NCBI RefSeq assembly: GCF_013350005.1
Contig: NZ_JABVWW010000004.1
Coordinates: 186,001 to 250,000 of the forward strand
Direction of reading: 5' to 3'
DNA length: 64,000 bases
Source: Methylocystis silviterrae
Lineage (GTDB): Bacteria; Pseudomonadota; Alphaproteobacteria; Rhizobiales; Beijerinckiaceae
The notes under the pieces: model-generated
Told to the model about the DNA's origin: nothing
What the model saw: the letters and a program-made list of their open reading frames with translations, nothing else
The model's database searches: none
Shown: positions 27,217 through 36,652 of the stretch, in pieces
Numbering within the stretch: position 1 is the stretch's first letter
Layout of the letters: every line of letters starts with the position of its first letter
Made by a program: the position numbers and the translations under genes

Positions 27217-27591
27217 TCAGGACTCGGCGATCATGCGCCGCATCGGCGTGCGCTCGATATATGCGTATTCGCGCGCAAAGCCAATGCCGGAAAGCGTGGT
27301 CCTGGCCGCGACGAAACCGCCCCATGCCCGCCACGGCGCCAGCTCGAGCGCGATATGGCCACGGGCCGTGCCGAAGTGCAAAAAGCGCGCCGGTGCGGCT
27401 ATTTGTCGGGGCGAAGAGTTTTCCGTCCGGCGATCGGACAAAGCAGGGACGCTACGCGCCATAAGCGTCGCAGGGGTGAACGGGCGCGGTCGGAAAATCG
27501 CCGACCAGATGCTCAAATTGGGGGCGCCGGCGCGTGCGGGAGGAACCGACACGGCGACGGCGCCGCTGGGCCGCCGCCCTCTCAGTTTCAT
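27217..27591 (-). CDS. possible hypothetical protein
   Basis: A 124-codon ORF in the roughly 600-bp gap between the zeta-type gene and purC. AAAGGGA lies about 12 nt before the ATG, codon third positions are mostly G/C as in neighbouring genes, and it reads toward the zeta-type gene 28 bp away. The C-terminal half (GFAREYAYIERTPMRRMIAES) looks protein-like, while the N-terminal half is Pro/Ala/Arg-rich. An opposite-strand ORF covers the same bases. I recognise no family, and it may be spurious. Confidence 0.35.
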   Translation of the reverse strand: MKLRGRRPSGAVAVSVPPARAGAPNLSIWSAIFRPRPFTPATLMARSVPALSDRRTENSSPRQIAAPARFLHFGTARGHIALELAPWRAWGGFVAARTTLSGIGFAREYAYIERTPMRRMIAES

Positions 27592-27788
27592 TGTATCGTC
27601 TTTCCCTTTGCGATAGAGTGCCCTGTCGGCTTGTCACTGGCCGCCAAAGACGCTAGGACCGCCGGTGCTCGCGGCTGGGCGCACGCCCGCCGCCGCTCCC
27701 TGAGAGCCGCCCACAAGCCGGCATGCGTTCACACTTCGGAGGAGCGACGACCCGCCAGATGGACTTCCTCAAGCCCCGGTTGATCCCA

Positions 27789-28553
27789 ATGAACCGCCGA
27801 CGCCGCATCTACGAGGGCAAGGCCAAGGTCCTCTATGAGGGCCCTGAGCCCGGCACTTTGATTCAGCACTTCAAGGACGACGCCACGGCCTTCAACGCGA
27901 AGAAACACGAGGTGATCGACGGGAAGGGCGTGCTCAACAACCGGATCTCCGAATATATCTTCCAGCATTTGAACAGCATCGGCGTGCCGACCCACTTCAT
28001 CCGCCGGCTGAACATGCGCGAGCAGCTCATCCGCGAGGTGGAAATCATCCCGCTCGAAGTCGTCGTGCGCAATGTCGCGGCCGGTTCGCTCGCCAAGCGC
28101 CTCGGGATGGAAGAGGGCACGCAGCTGCCCCGCTCCATCATCGAATTCTACTATAAGAACGACGCGCTCGACGACCCGATGGTGTCCGAGGAGCATATCA
28201 CCGCCTTCGGCTGGGCGACTCCCCAGGAGATCGACGACGTCATGGCGCTCGCCATCCGCGTCAACGATTTCCTCTCCGGGCTCTTTCTCGGCGTCGGCAT
28301 CCGCCTCGTCGACTTCAAGATGGAATGCGGTCGGCTCTGGGAAGGCGACATGATGCGAATCGTCGTCGCCGACGAGATTTCGCCCGACAGCTGCCGGCTG
28401 TGGGATATCAAGTCGAACGACAAGCTCGACAAGGATCGCTTCCGCCGCGACTTGGGCGGGCTGGTCGAGGCTTATACCGAAGTCGCGCGCCGTCTCGGCA
28501 TCATGCAGGAAAACGAGACGATCCGCACCGGCGCGCCGAAGCTCGTGCAGTAG
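27789..28553 (+). CDS. purC: phosphoribosylaminoimidazole-succinocarboxamide synthase
   Basis: A 254-residue SAICAR synthetase, joining aspartate to CAIR in purine synthesis. Blocks: [16 protein letters not shown] (ATP loop), [37 protein letters not shown], and [20 protein letters not shown] with [11 protein letters not shown]. The frame is open upstream to 27723; ATG 27789 is chosen because homology starts at [11 protein letters not shown] hairpin terminator follows. purS and purQ lie 1.4 kb downstream, beyond the opposite-strand perM. Confidence 0.96.
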   Translation: MNRRRRIYEGKAKVLYEGPEPGTLIQHFKDDATAFNAKKHEVIDGKGVLNNRISEYIFQHLNSIGVPTHFIRRLNMREQLIREVEIIPLEVVVRNVAAGSLAKRLGMEEGTQLPRSIIEFYYKNDALDDPMVSEEHITAFGWATPQEIDDVMALAIRVNDFLSGLFLGVGIRLVDFKMECGRLWEGDMMRIVVADEISPDSCRLWDIKSNDKLDKDRFRRDLGGLVEAYTEVARRLGIMQENETIRTGAPKLVQ

Positions 28554-28592
28554 CCGGCGCCGCGGGCGCTGGGATAAGGCCGCGCGAACAGA

Positions 28593-28626
28593 AAAGCCGC
28601 GTCGGCTGAAGCCGGAACGCGGCTTT
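28593..28626 (+). terminator. terminator between purC and perM
   Basis: A perfect 10-bp stem (AAAGCCGCGT with ACGCGGCTTT), with an inner CGGCTGAAGCCG helix in the loop, 40 bp after the purC stop. Only a short TTT follows on the plus strand, and AAAA flanks it for the minus strand, so it may serve both convergent genes. Confidence 0.7.
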
Positions 28627-28708
28627 GTCGCATCCGGGGCGCGGAATCATCTCGTGCGCGGCGATCCGACCGCTCGTCGAAGCGCCCCCCTCCAGGACTC
28701 GATGCTGG

Positions 28709-29821
28709 TCAAAACCACCAATGGCGCTTCTTCGGCGGAACAGGCGGCGCGTCGACGCCCGACCCCGACGCTTGGCCAAACGACGCCTCCAAGCTTTGCG
28801 CCAGGATAAAACGCACGATCACGCCGATCGTCGCCGCTAACGGCACGGCGATAAGAAGACCAACAAAGCCGAACAGATAGCCGAAGGCGGCGATGGCGAA
28901 CATGACCAGGAGCGGACTGAGCTTCACGCGCGCGCCGACGAGACGGGGGGTCAAAGCATTATCGTCAGTCAGTTCTCCGACGATGAAAATCGCCAATATG
29001 ATCGGTATCGAGGTCCAGCTTGGCCAGAACTGAAGCAGCGCCACGCCGACCGACAGGACGACGCCGGTAAGCACGCCCAAATAAGGAATAAAACTGATCA
29101 GCCCTGCGGCTATTCCAATCAGATAGGCATGATTGAGCCCGATCAATTCCAGCGCCACGGCATAATACAAAGCGAGAATGAGGCAAATAATCCCCTGGCC
29201 GCGTAGAAAGACGCTGATCGTCTCATTGATCTCGGACGCCAGAGCCCGCACGGTCCCCCGCTGCGTCGCCGGAATCATCTTGTCGAGCGCCGCGATGATT
29301 TGGTCCCAATCAATCAGCAAATAGAAGGTGACGATTGGCGCGACGATGAGCAGGGAGAAGATCGACGCCAATGCGCGGCCGTCCGACCATAGCCGGCGCA
29401 AGAGGTGTGCGCTCAGATGGGCGCCGAGAGTGGTCAGTTCTCCTGACGATTGCCGAGCTTCGCTAAGCCCCTCGTTGATGATCTTGCGCATCCATGGCCG
29501 GCCCGGATCTGTCGCCAATGTTTGCAATTGCGTCAGATAGCCGGGGAGCTTTTCGATGAAAAGCGCGATCTCCTCGCCGATGATCGGCGTGAGAACAACG
29601 ATCAAAGCGATAATGACGCCATAGAAAAGACTGATGATTCCGAGCGCCGCGACGCCGCGACCCAATCCGAAGCGCTCGAGCCGAGTGACGAGCGGATCGA
29701 GTAGATAAGCCAGAGCAATCCCGACCAAAAAGGGCGTCAGGATTTCGCGTAACAGGACAACCGTTCCGGCGATGATGACAGCCGTCGCGATCCAGAAAAT
29801 CGGTAGACGTTGAAGATTCAT
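28709..29821 (-). CDS. AI-2E family transporter (PerM/YdiK type)
   Basis: A 370-residue inner-membrane protein with about eight helices. Typical blocks are a PFLVGIALAYLLDPLVTRLE start, a long amphipathic extramembrane region (about 90-150), and GLNHAYLIGIAAGLISFIPY leading into the final helices. The family includes the TqsA autoinducer-2 exporter and Na+/H+ antiporters, so the substrate cannot be read from sequence. The extreme C terminus is Pro/Lys/Trp-rich. Its ATG overlaps the stop of a 44-codon ORF (ATGA), suggesting coupling. Confidence 0.92.
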   Translation of the reverse strand: MNLQRLPIFWIATAVIIAGTVVLLREILTPFLVGIALAYLLDPLVTRLERFGLGRGVAALGIISLFYGVIIALIVVLTPIIGEEIALFIEKLPGYLTQLQTLATDPGRPWMRKIINEGLSEARQSSGELTTLGAHLSAHLLRRLWSDGRALASIFSLLIVAPIVTFYLLIDWDQIIAALDKMIPATQRGTVRALASEINETISVFLRGQGIICLILALYYAVALELIGLNHAYLIGIAAGLISFIPYLGVLTGVVLSVGVALLQFWPSWTSIPIILAIFIVGELTDDNALTPRLVGARVKLSPLLVMFAIAAFGYLFGFVGLLIAVPLAATIGVIVRFILAQSLEASFGQASGSGVDAPPVPPKKRHWWF

Positions 29822-29952
29822 GGGTTGATCTTACTCCCCGGAATGCTGACCCCGAACGCCTTCAGAAAAAGGCCGAACGCAACCTCGCCGAGACCGATGG
29901 CGATCTGGTGAATATCGGCGTAAATGAGATTGCGTGTTTGTGTGGCCCCCAC
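29818..29952 (-). CDS. possible 44-residue protein translationally coupled to perM
   Basis: GTG 29952 is preceded by GGAGA at 7 nt and opens a 44-codon frame reading TQTRNLIYADIHQIAIGLGE and then a mixed hydrophobic tail ending SIPGSKINP. Its TGA overlaps the perM ATG by four bases. The coupling geometry, ribosome site and codon pattern make it a credible leader-type or small membrane-associated protein. I recognise no family. Confidence 0.45.
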   Translation of the reverse strand: MGATQTRNLIYADIHQIAIGLGEVAFGLFLKAFGVSIPGSKINP

Positions 29953-29985
29953 TAACACTTCTCCATTCAGCCTGGACCTCAGCTT

Positions 29986-30222
29986 ATGAAAGCCCGCGTC
30001 GTCGTCACCCTCAAATCCGGCGTCCTCGATCCGCAAGGCAAGGCGATCGAAGGGGCGCTAAAGTCGCTTGGCGTCGAAGGCGTCGCCAGCGTGCGGCAAG
30101 GCAAGGTATTCGACGTGGAGCTCGCCGGCGCCGACGCCGACGCCGCCAAGGCGCAGTTGCAGGCGGCGTGCGAGAAGCTGCTCGCCAATACGGTGATCGA
30201 GAATTATCAGATCGATGTGTGA
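29986..30222 (+). CDS. purS: phosphoribosylformylglycinamidine synthase subunit PurS
   Basis: A 78-residue protein that bridges PurL and PurQ in the three-subunit FGAM synthase. It begins MKARVVVTLKSGVLDPQGKA and contains SVRQGKVFDVEL, the standard PurS core, and ends with VIENYQIDV. It precedes purQ by 102 bp, most of which is a palindromic repeat. purL is not in the window. Confidence 0.96.
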   Translation: MKARVVVTLKSGVLDPQGKAIEGALKSLGVEGVASVRQGKVFDVELAGADADAAKAQLQAACEKLLANTVIENYQIDV

Positions 30223-30231
30223 GGCGATCGA

Positions 30232-30312
30232 GGGCAGTCGGGCTTCGGCAGTCGGCAATCGGAAGAGCGCCGAGCTGCCAACTGCCGATCTGCCGACTGG
30301 CCGCCTGCCGCC
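30232..30312. repeat. family-E palindromic repeat between purS and purQ
   Basis: GGGCAGTCGGGCTTCGGCAG and GGCAATCGG on the left pair with CCAACTGCCGATCTGCCGAC on the right, around a short GC loop. A close relative is at 33041-33105. Sitting inside an operon, it could tune the purS/purQ ratio by mRNA processing; that is inference. Confidence 0.8.
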
Positions 30313-30324
30313 TAGGACACGCCC

Positions 30325-31014
30325 ATGAAAGCCGCCGTCGTCGTTTTTCCCGGCTCCAATCGCGAAGGCGACATGGCCCGCGCGCTGACACAGGCGACCG
30401 GGCGCCAGCCGTCGATGTTGTGGCATGCCGATCATGAACTTCCCGCCGGGACCGACCTCGTCGTTCTGCCCGGAGGCTTTTCCTACGGCGATTATCTGCG
30501 CTGCGGCGCGATCGCCGGCCGCGCCGCCATCATGGACGCGGTGCGCGCCCATGCCGCGCGCGGCGGACTGGTGCTGGGCGTGTGCAACGGCTTCCAGATT
30601 CTTTGCGAAAGCGGACTTCTGCCGGGCGTGCTGATGCGCAACGCCAATCTGCGTTTCGTATGCCGGATGCAGCATCTCAGGGTCGAACGCAACGACACCG
30701 CCTTCACGCGCCATTACGCCAAGGGCCAGACGATCGAAGTCTGCGTCGCGCATGGCGAGGGCAATTACGAAGCCGACGATGCGACGATCGACCGGCTTGA
30801 GGGCGATGGCCTCGTCGCCTTCCGCTATTGCGACTCCGCCGGCAATGTCGGCGGCGACGCCAATCCCAACGGATCGCGCAACGACATCGCGGGGATTTAT
30901 TCGAACGGGCGCAATGTGCTCGGCCTGATGCCGCATCCTGAAAATCTCATCGACGCGCTCGTCGGCGGAACCGACGGCCGCGGGCTTTTCGAGAGCCTCG
31001 CCAGCGCGGCGTGA
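30325..31014 (+). CDS. purQ: phosphoribosylformylglycinamidine synthase subunit PurQ (glutaminase)
   Basis: A 229-residue class I glutamine amidotransferase supplying ammonia to PurL. The start [14 protein letters not shown] is typical; the nucleophile Cys is in [10 protein letters not shown] (near residue 94), and the His/Glu pair is in MPHPENL (near residue 203). [16 protein letters not shown] forms the oxyanion region. It follows purS after repeat E1. Confidence 0.96.
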   Translation: MKAAVVVFPGSNREGDMARALTQATGRQPSMLWHADHELPAGTDLVVLPGGFSYGDYLRCGAIAGRAAIMDAVRAHAARGGLVLGVCNGFQILCESGLLPGVLMRNANLRFVCRMQHLRVERNDTAFTRHYAKGQTIEVCVAHGEGNYEADDATIDRLEGDGLVAFRYCDSAGNVGGDANPNGSRNDIAGIYSNGRNVLGLMPHPENLIDALVGGTDGRGLFESLASAA

Positions 31015-31084
31015 ACAAACGAGACGACCGATTGTCATTTCCCGAGGCCGCCTCACAGGCATGTCAGAAAGAAGGAGCCGCGCA

Positions 31085-31441
31085 ATGAGCTATGTCGACG
31101 GTTTCGTGATTCCCGTGCCAATGGGCAAGAAGGAAGATTACCATAAGGCCGCCGCGCAGATGTGGCCCATCATGAAGGAGTGGGGCGCGCTACGCGTCGT
31201 CGAATGTTGGGGCGACGACCTGCCCGACGGCAGAGTCACCGATTTTAAACGCGCCGTCGCCGCCGAGGGCGGCGAAAACATCGTGTTCTCGTGGGTGCTG
31301 TGGCCGTCCAAAGACGTGCGCGACGCGGCGCACAAGAAGATGCACGAAGACCCACGCATGAAGGACATGCCGATGCCGTTCGACGGCAAGCGCATGATCT
31401 TCGGCGGCTTCGAAATGCTGATGGACGAAGGCCAGGGCTGA
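31085..31441 (+). CDS. DUF1428 family protein
   Basis: A 118-residue protein starting MSYVDGFVIPVPMGKKEDY, preceded by AGAAAGGAG at 7 nt, which fixes the start. Blocks SWVLWPSKDVRDAAHKK, DPRMKDMPMPFDGKRM and IFGGFE are the DUF1428 signature (dimeric alpha/beta barrel, related to YbaA). No enzymatic role is established. It ends at the base before the convergent holA stop. Confidence 0.92.
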   Translation: MSYVDGFVIPVPMGKKEDYHKAAAQMWPIMKEWGALRVVECWGDDLPDGRVTDFKRAVAAEGGENIVFSWVLWPSKDVRDAAHKKMHEDPRMKDMPMPFDGKRMIFGGFEMLMDEGQG

Positions 31442-32467
31442 CTAACGCCGCGCCGCGCGCGCGATGTTCCACAGCGCGCGTTCGGCCTCCATCTGCGCCA
31501 CGCCGGCGTTGGCGCGCGCCCGCATCTGTGCGGCCCGCAGCGGCTCGATCAGTGCGCCAAGACGCGCGGATGACCAGCTCTTGAGCTGCTCCTCCATCAG
31601 CGCGCGATGCATGAAGCCGAAGCCCGCGCGCATCAGCGCCGAAACGCCGACGTCGGGTCGTCCCCCCTCGCGCTCCATGGCGAGACGGGCGCGGTGCAGC
31701 GCCACGGCGTAGCGCAGCGCCCCGATGACAAGCTGCTGCGCATCGCCGTCCTGCGCGAAATAGGCGTCGAGCGCCACGGCGATATCGGCGGCGCCCGCGA
31801 AAGCCGCCGTCACCATGCGGTCCGACGCGATGTTCGAGGCATGCGCGACGATCGCTTCGACGTCCTTGGCTTCGACATGTTCGCGGCCGTGCATATAGAG
31901 CGCAAGCTTTTCAAGCTCGGCGCGACTCATCAGCCGGTCTTCCCCAAGCGCGCCGAGGAGCAGGCCGCGGGCCTCGGGACTCGCGACAAGGCCGGCGTCG
32001 CGCAGGCTGCGCTCGATCAGCGCCTGCAAATCCGCTTCCGCGTCGGGCTGACACTCGATCGCCGCGCCCTGCTTGGCGCCCTCGACCAGCTTGCGCAGCG
32101 GCGCGTCGCGCCTTAGCGCGCCAGCGGTCAGCACGACCGTGCAATGCGCTGGCGGCGCGCCGATAAGGGACGTCAGCGCCGGAATGACAGATTTGCCGCC
32201 GGTCTCGACGAGGATGGCGCGCCGTCCGCCAAAGAGCGGCGTGGTGTTGGCCTCGTCAAGCAGCGCAAGCGGGTCGGAAGCGACGCCATCGCCGCTCATC
32301 TCGACGAATTGGAAGGGATCGCGGCGATCGTCGACGCGCCTTTCGACGAGCGCGAGCGCGCGCTCGCGCACCATGCCCGCATCGGAACCGAAGACCAGGA
32401 AAAGAAAAACGCCCTCGGGCGGTGCGGCGATGAAACGTTCGGCGTCGCGACTCTTGACCGCCGTCAT
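31442..32467 (-). CDS. holA: DNA polymerase III subunit delta
   Basis: A 341-residue clamp-loader subunit that opens the beta clamp. The beta-binding N-terminal region (FLFLVFGSDAGMVRERA), a degenerate AAA+ fold (LFGGRRAILVE; LTAGALRRDAPLRKLVE) and the C-terminal collar helices (about 215-335) match HolA of alphaproteobacteria. It is the last gene of leuS-lptE-holA, a conserved order in this class, with a 25-bp gap to lptE. Confidence 0.93.
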   Translation of the reverse strand: MTAVKSRDAERFIAAPPEGVFLFLVFGSDAGMVRERALALVERRVDDRRDPFQFVEMSGDGVASDPLALLDEANTTPLFGGRRAILVETGGKSVIPALTSLIGAPPAHCTVVLTAGALRRDAPLRKLVEGAKQGAAIECQPDAEADLQALIERSLRDAGLVASPEARGLLLGALGEDRLMSRAELEKLALYMHGREHVEAKDVEAIVAHASNIASDRMVTAAFAGAADIAVALDAYFAQDGDAQQLVIGALRYAVALHRARLAMEREGGRPDVGVSALMRAGFGFMHRALMEEQLKSWSSARLGALIEPLRAAQMRARANAGVAQMEAERALWNIARAARR

Positions 32468-32492
32468 GAGGCGCTATTGTCCGTCTTCGCCG

Positions 32493-33026
32493 TCAATAGC
32501 GAACGACGGCGGGCGGCGGGACAGGCGACAGGCGCGTGGCGAGCACGGTGGCGATTCGGGTGCGGATCGAATCGGCGATGACCCGGGCGTTGCGGATCTC
32601 TGCATCGCGCGCGGCGCGCACATTGGAGAAGCGATTCGAGAAACGATCGTAGCTCGCAATGTTGAAAGCGATGCCTTTCGTGACCTCCACCTCATCAGGC
32701 AAGGTGACCAGCCGATATTCGGCGTCGACGATCACCGTCGCCGACGTGGCGCGGCCGGTCACGGTGTCGAGAATCGGCGTCTGCACGCGCTCGCGGAGCA
32801 CAACCATCAGACGGTAGCGCGGCGGCGGCTGCGAACCGGTGCCGTTCAGCCCGAAGATCAGGTCGTTTCGGACATAGTGACCGAGCCGTTGCGGAATTTC
32901 GTCAACCGCGATCGACTGCAGCTCGGCCGCGAGCGGCGCGGAGTCGAGCCCAAATCCTGCCGGCGCATAAAGCGGCTGGATGCAGCCGGCGAGCGGCAGG
33001 ACGAGCAGCGCCGCCAAAACAACCAT
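32493..33026 (-). CDS. lptE: LPS assembly lipoprotein LptE
   Basis: About 177 residues. A short signal peptide ending LPLAGC makes it an outer-membrane lipoprotein; the body has LQSIAVDEIPQRLGHYVRND and the YRLMVVLRE strand pattern of LptE, which plugs the LptD barrel. The frame is open up to ATG 33122, overlapping the leuS stop, but those 32 extra codons are mostly repeat E2 and would precede the signal peptide, so I place the start at ATG 33026. No good ribosome site marks either start. Position between leuS and holA supports the call. Confidence 0.85.
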   Translation of the reverse strand: MVVLAALLVLPLAGCIQPLYAPAGFGLDSAPLAAELQSIAVDEIPQRLGHYVRNDLIFGLNGTGSQPPPRYRLMVVLRERVQTPILDTVTGRATSATVIVDAEYRLVTLPDEVEVTKGIAFNIASYDRFSNRFSNVRAARDAEIRNARVIADSIRTRIATVLATRLSPVPPPAVVRY

Positions 33027-33040
33027 CACTTGCCGGAACA

Positions 33041-33105
33041 GGGCAGTCGGCAGTCGGCCTTCGGCAGTAGGACGCGCGCCGACTGCCGACCTGCCGACCG
33101 CCGAT
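33041..33105. repeat. family-E palindromic repeat between leuS and lptE
   Basis: GGCAGTCGGCAGTCGGCCTT on the left pairs with GCCGACTGCCGACCTGCCGA on the right. It starts 4 bp after the leuS stop (in transcript order) and ends just before lptE. It is open in the lptE frame, which creates a false N-terminal extension. Confidence 0.82.
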
Positions 33106-33108
33106 TTG

Positions 33109-35745
33109 CTAAACGACCACATTGACGATCCTTTTCGGAACGAGAATGAACTTCCTCAGCGGCTTGCCTTCCATGGCGCGCTGAACGCCATCTTGCGCCA
33201 AAGCCTCTTTGCGAATCGTTTCCTCGTCGGCGTCATGGGCGACAAGAATTTCGGCGCGCTTTTTGCCGTTGACCTGCACCGGCAGGCTTATCATCTCCTG
33301 GGCCAACAGGGTAGGATCGGCCGCCGGCCACGGCGCTTCAGCAACCAGACCTTTGTGGCCCAAATCGGCCCAGCACTCCTCGGCGACATGCGGCGTCATC
33401 GGCGCGACAAGCCGAATGAGCGCGTCCGCCGCCTCGCGGAAGGCGAAGGCGAGATCGGGGGGCACGGGCGTTTCGGTCACGGCGTCGAGCGCGCTGGTCA
33501 GCTCATTGGCGAATTCGCGGATGCGGGCGATGGCGCTGTTGAAACGCAGCCGCTCGATATTTTCGCTCGCCTGGGCGATCGAACGATGCGTCGCCTTGCG
33601 CACGGCGAGCGCGAGATCGTGATAGGCCGCCGGCGGCTCAGCCCCGGCGGGAGCCGCCACCCGTCCCAATTCGCCGGTCAGCCGCCACAGGCGCTGGACG
33701 AAGCGCCATGCGCCCTGCGCGCCCTCGTCCGACCAGATGACGTCGCGATCGGGCGGGCTGTCGGAGAGCACGAAAAGGCGCGCCGTATCAGCGCCATAGC
33801 TCGCGACGATATCGTCGGGGTCGACCGTGTTCTTCTTCGACTTCGACATTTTTTCGATCGGGCCGATCTCGATCTCGACATCGCCGTCGAGGAGAAAGGC
33901 TCGGCGGCCGCCGTCCTTGGCCTCGACGCGTATCGCGTCTGGCGCGACCCATTGGCCGTCCGGCGCGCGATAGGTCTCATGCACGACCATGCCCTGGGTG
34001 AACAGTCCGGCGAAGGGCTCGGCCACCGCGGCGTGGCCGCTGTCGCGCATGGCGCGCGCGAAGAAGCGCGAATAGAGAAGATGCAGAATCGCGTGCTCGA
34101 TGCCGCCGATATATTGATCGACCGGCAGCCAGCGCGCGAGCGCCTCGGCGCGCGCCGGCGCCGTCTCATTATGCGGATCGGCGAAGCGCGCGTAATACCA
34201 GGACGAGTCGACGAAGGTGTCCATCGTATCGGTCTCGCGCCGCGCCGGCGCGCCGCAGGAGGGACACGGGACGTTTTTCCAGCTTGCGTGGCGATCGAGC
34301 GGATTGCCGGGCTGATCGAAGGAGACATCCTCCGGCAACCGCACCGGCAGATCGGCCTCGGGAACCGGAACCGGGCCGCAGGTCTCGCAATGGATGATCG
34401 GGATCGGGCAACCCCAGTAGCGCTGGCGCGAAATCCCCCAGTCGCGCAGCTTGTAATTCACCTTCCGCTCGCCCTGGGGATGGCCGAAAAGCGCCATCGT
34501 CGTCAGACGGTTCGCGACCTCGTCCTTCGCCTGCGGCACGGTCATGCCGTCGAGGAAGCCGGAATTCACCAACCTGCCCTCGGCCTCGAAGGCTTCGCCG
34601 CTTGTCGCAATCTGCTTTTCGAGCTCTTGGGGAGCGAGGTCTTCCGGGCAGACCACGACCTTGAAGCCGAGCCGATATTTCGTCGCGAAATCCAAGTCGC
34701 GCTGGTCATGCGCCGGACAGCCGAAGATCGCGCCCGTGCCATAGTCCATCAGGATGAAATTCGCGACATAGACGGGCAGCGTCCAGTTCGGATCGAACGG
34801 GTGAACGACGCGCAGCCCCGTGTCGTAGCCCATCTTTTCCGCGGTCTCGATCGCTTCCGCGGACGTCGCGCCGCGCCGGCACTCGTCGGCGAAGGCGGCG
34901 AGCGCCGGGTCCTTCTCGGCGGCGGCCTTCGCCAGCGAATGGTCGGCGGCGAGCGCCACGAATTTCGCGCCGAACAGCGTGTCGGCGCGGGTGGTGAAGA
35001 CTTCAATCTCTCGCGTTTCGCCGAGCTGCTGCGCGAGCGCGAAGCGCACGAGCATGCCTTCCGAGCGCCCGATCCAGTTGCGCTGCATCAGCCGCACCTT
35101 GTCGGGCCAGCGCTCGAGATCGTCGAGCGCGGCGAGCAGCTCTTCGGAATAGTCGGTGATCTTGAAGAACCACTGCGTCAGCTCGCGCTGCTCGACCAGC
35201 GCGCCTGAGCGCCAGCCGCGGCCGTCGATGACCTGCTCATTGGCCAGCACCGTCATGTCCACGGGGTCCCAATTCACTTTCGACTTCTTGCGGTCGACGA
35301 TGCCGGCTTTCAGGAAATCGAGGAAAAGCTTCTGCTGGCGCCCGTAATATTCGGCATCGCAGGTCGCGATCTCGCGCGACCAGTCGAGCGACAACCCCAG
35401 CGTTTTGAGCTGCGCCCGCATCGCCGCGATATTGGCGTAAGTCCATTGCGCCGGATGCGCGCCGGTCTGCGCCGCGGCGTTTTCGGCGGGAAGGCCGAAG
35501 GCGTCCCACCCCATCGGATGCAAGACGTCAAAGCCCTTGGCGCGCATGAAGCGCGCGATGACGTCGCCCATCGAGTAATTGCGCACATGGCCCATGTGCA
35601 GCCGACCCGAGGGATAGGGAAACATCTCGAGCACGTAATATTTGGGCGCGGCTGGGCTGTTACCTGCCTTAAAAGACTGTTTTTCTTCCCAAATCTCTTG
35701 CCAGCGCGGCTCCGCCTCGGCGAAATTATAGCGTTCGGGTCTCAT
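33109..35745 (-). CDS. leuS: leucine--tRNA ligase
   Basis: An 878-residue class I synthetase. Blocks in order: [18 protein letters not shown] (HIGH), [16 protein letters not shown], the editing domain with [15 protein letters not shown], the [14 protein letters not shown] block, and [15 protein letters not shown]. The start at ATG 35745 (MRPERYNF) is chosen over the in-frame start seven codons earlier because family homology begins there. It leads the leuS-lptE-holA operon. Confidence 0.97.
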   Translation of the reverse strand: MRPERYNFAEAEPRWQEIWEEKQSFKAGNSPAAPKYYVLEMFPYPSGRLHMGHVRNYSMGDVIARFMRAKGFDVLHPMGWDAFGLPAENAAAQTGAHPAQWTYANIAAMRAQLKTLGLSLDWSREIATCDAEYYGRQQKLFLDFLKAGIVDRKKSKVNWDPVDMTVLANEQVIDGRGWRSGALVEQRELTQWFFKITDYSEELLAALDDLERWPDKVRLMQRNWIGRSEGMLVRFALAQQLGETREIEVFTTRADTLFGAKFVALAADHSLAKAAAEKDPALAAFADECRRGATSAEAIETAEKMGYDTGLRVVHPFDPNWTLPVYVANFILMDYGTGAIFGCPAHDQRDLDFATKYRLGFKVVVCPEDLAPQELEKQIATSGEAFEAEGRLVNSGFLDGMTVPQAKDEVANRLTTMALFGHPQGERKVNYKLRDWGISRQRYWGCPIPIIHCETCGPVPVPEADLPVRLPEDVSFDQPGNPLDRHASWKNVPCPSCGAPARRETDTMDTFVDSSWYYARFADPHNETAPARAEALARWLPVDQYIGGIEHAILHLLYSRFFARAMRDSGHAAVAEPFAGLFTQGMVVHETYRAPDGQWVAPDAIRVEAKDGGRRAFLLDGDVEIEIGPIEKMSKSKKNTVDPDDIVASYGADTARLFVLSDSPPDRDVIWSDEGAQGAWRFVQRLWRLTGELGRVAAPAGAEPPAAYHDLALAVRKATHRSIAQASENIERLRFNSAIARIREFANELTSALDAVTETPVPPDLAFAFREAADALIRLVAPMTPHVAEECWADLGHKGLVAEAPWPAADPTLLAQEMISLPVQVNGKKRAEILVAHDADEETIRKEALAQDGVQRAMEGKPLRKFILVPKRIVNVVV

Positions 35746-35842
35746 CTTGCTGGCGCGTCCGGTCAAAAGGCTTGCGGGATTGCGCCTCTAATGCCGGGCG
35801 GTCCGGGCGATGTCAAAGGCAGGAGCCATTCGCAGAGCCCCG

Positions 35843-35875
35843 AAAAAGCTCGGGGGCCGCAAGCACGGCCCCCGA
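35843..35875 (-). terminator. rho-independent terminator of the HdeD-type gene
   Basis: A perfect 10-bp stem TCGGGGGCCG / CGGCCCCCGA with a 6-base loop, followed leftward by TTTTT (35843-35847). It is 16 bp after the stop codon at 35891. Confidence 0.9.
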
Positions 35876-35890
35876 CAGTTCCCCATGAAC

Positions 35891-36454
35891 TCACGCCTTC
35901 GCCGAAAGCCCGACGGTGATCCAGCTGACGCCCTCGAAGATCAGATTGATCGCGAGGAAGAGGCCAAGGATGTAGAGGCCCGACATCGGCCACTGGGCCA
36001 GGATCATTCCGCCCAACACGATGCTGATCACGCCCGAGAACGCCACGAGGCCCCAGGGGCCGACATCGCGGATGTGCCAGGCGAGGATCAGTTTGAACAG
36101 CCCGGCGACCACCAGCGCGACGCCGATGATCGCCGTCAGCGACACCGCCGCGAGCAAAGGATCGCGGAAGACCAGAAAGCCCGCGACGATCGTGATGACA
36201 CCGATCGCGCCCCAGAGCAGCGCCCTGGTCCAGGGCCGGATCTGAACGGCGGTAATGATCTCCATTGCGCCGGCGACGAGCATCGCCGCGCCGACATAGA
36301 ACACGGTCACGAGCGTGGCGGTCGTCACGTCGTAGAGCGCAAATAGTCCACCGGCGAGCATGAGCGCGCCGAGCGCGACGATCCATCCCCATTTGCGGCG
36401 CAGATGATGCAAATGCATCGCGCGCCCGTCGTAAATCAGGCTGTCATTGACCAT
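35891..36454 (-). CDS. HdeD family membrane protein
   Basis: A 187-residue inner-membrane protein with six helices arranged as three hairpins, with the internal similarity typical of HdeD (DUF308): WIVALGALMLAGGLFAL, AIGVITIVAGFLVFRDP, and SGVISIVLGGMILAQWP. HdeD is linked to acid resistance in E. coli; in other bacteria the role is unclear. ATG 36454 has GGAGG 5 nt upstream. A strong terminator follows, so it is a single-gene unit. Confidence 0.9.
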   Translation of the reverse strand: MVNDSLIYDGRAMHLHHLRRKWGWIVALGALMLAGGLFALYDVTTATLVTVFYVGAAMLVAGAMEIITAVQIRPWTRALLWGAIGVITIVAGFLVFRDPLLAAVSLTAIIGVALVVAGLFKLILAWHIRDVGPWGLVAFSGVISIVLGGMILAQWPMSGLYILGLFLAINLIFEGVSWITVGLSAKA

Positions 36455-36652
36455 ATCGGCCTCCAATTTAGTAGGAACAATCATTGGTAGGCGGGACGCG
36501 TTTCTCAATGATGAACGTTGCGACGATACCGCCCCTCGCCCGGCCCCTCGCCCGCCGGAAGCTTAACGCGCCGGACTGCACGAAGTTCCGCGCTGCGAAG
36601 GCGTAAAAGATTCGGCGCTTGACCCGGCCGCCGAAATCGCGATTTTCGCGCC

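Noticed and set aside
32980-35208. 742-codon open frame antisense to leuS
   Set aside because: Mirror of a high-GC coding sequence; leuS on the other strand has all synthetase motifs.
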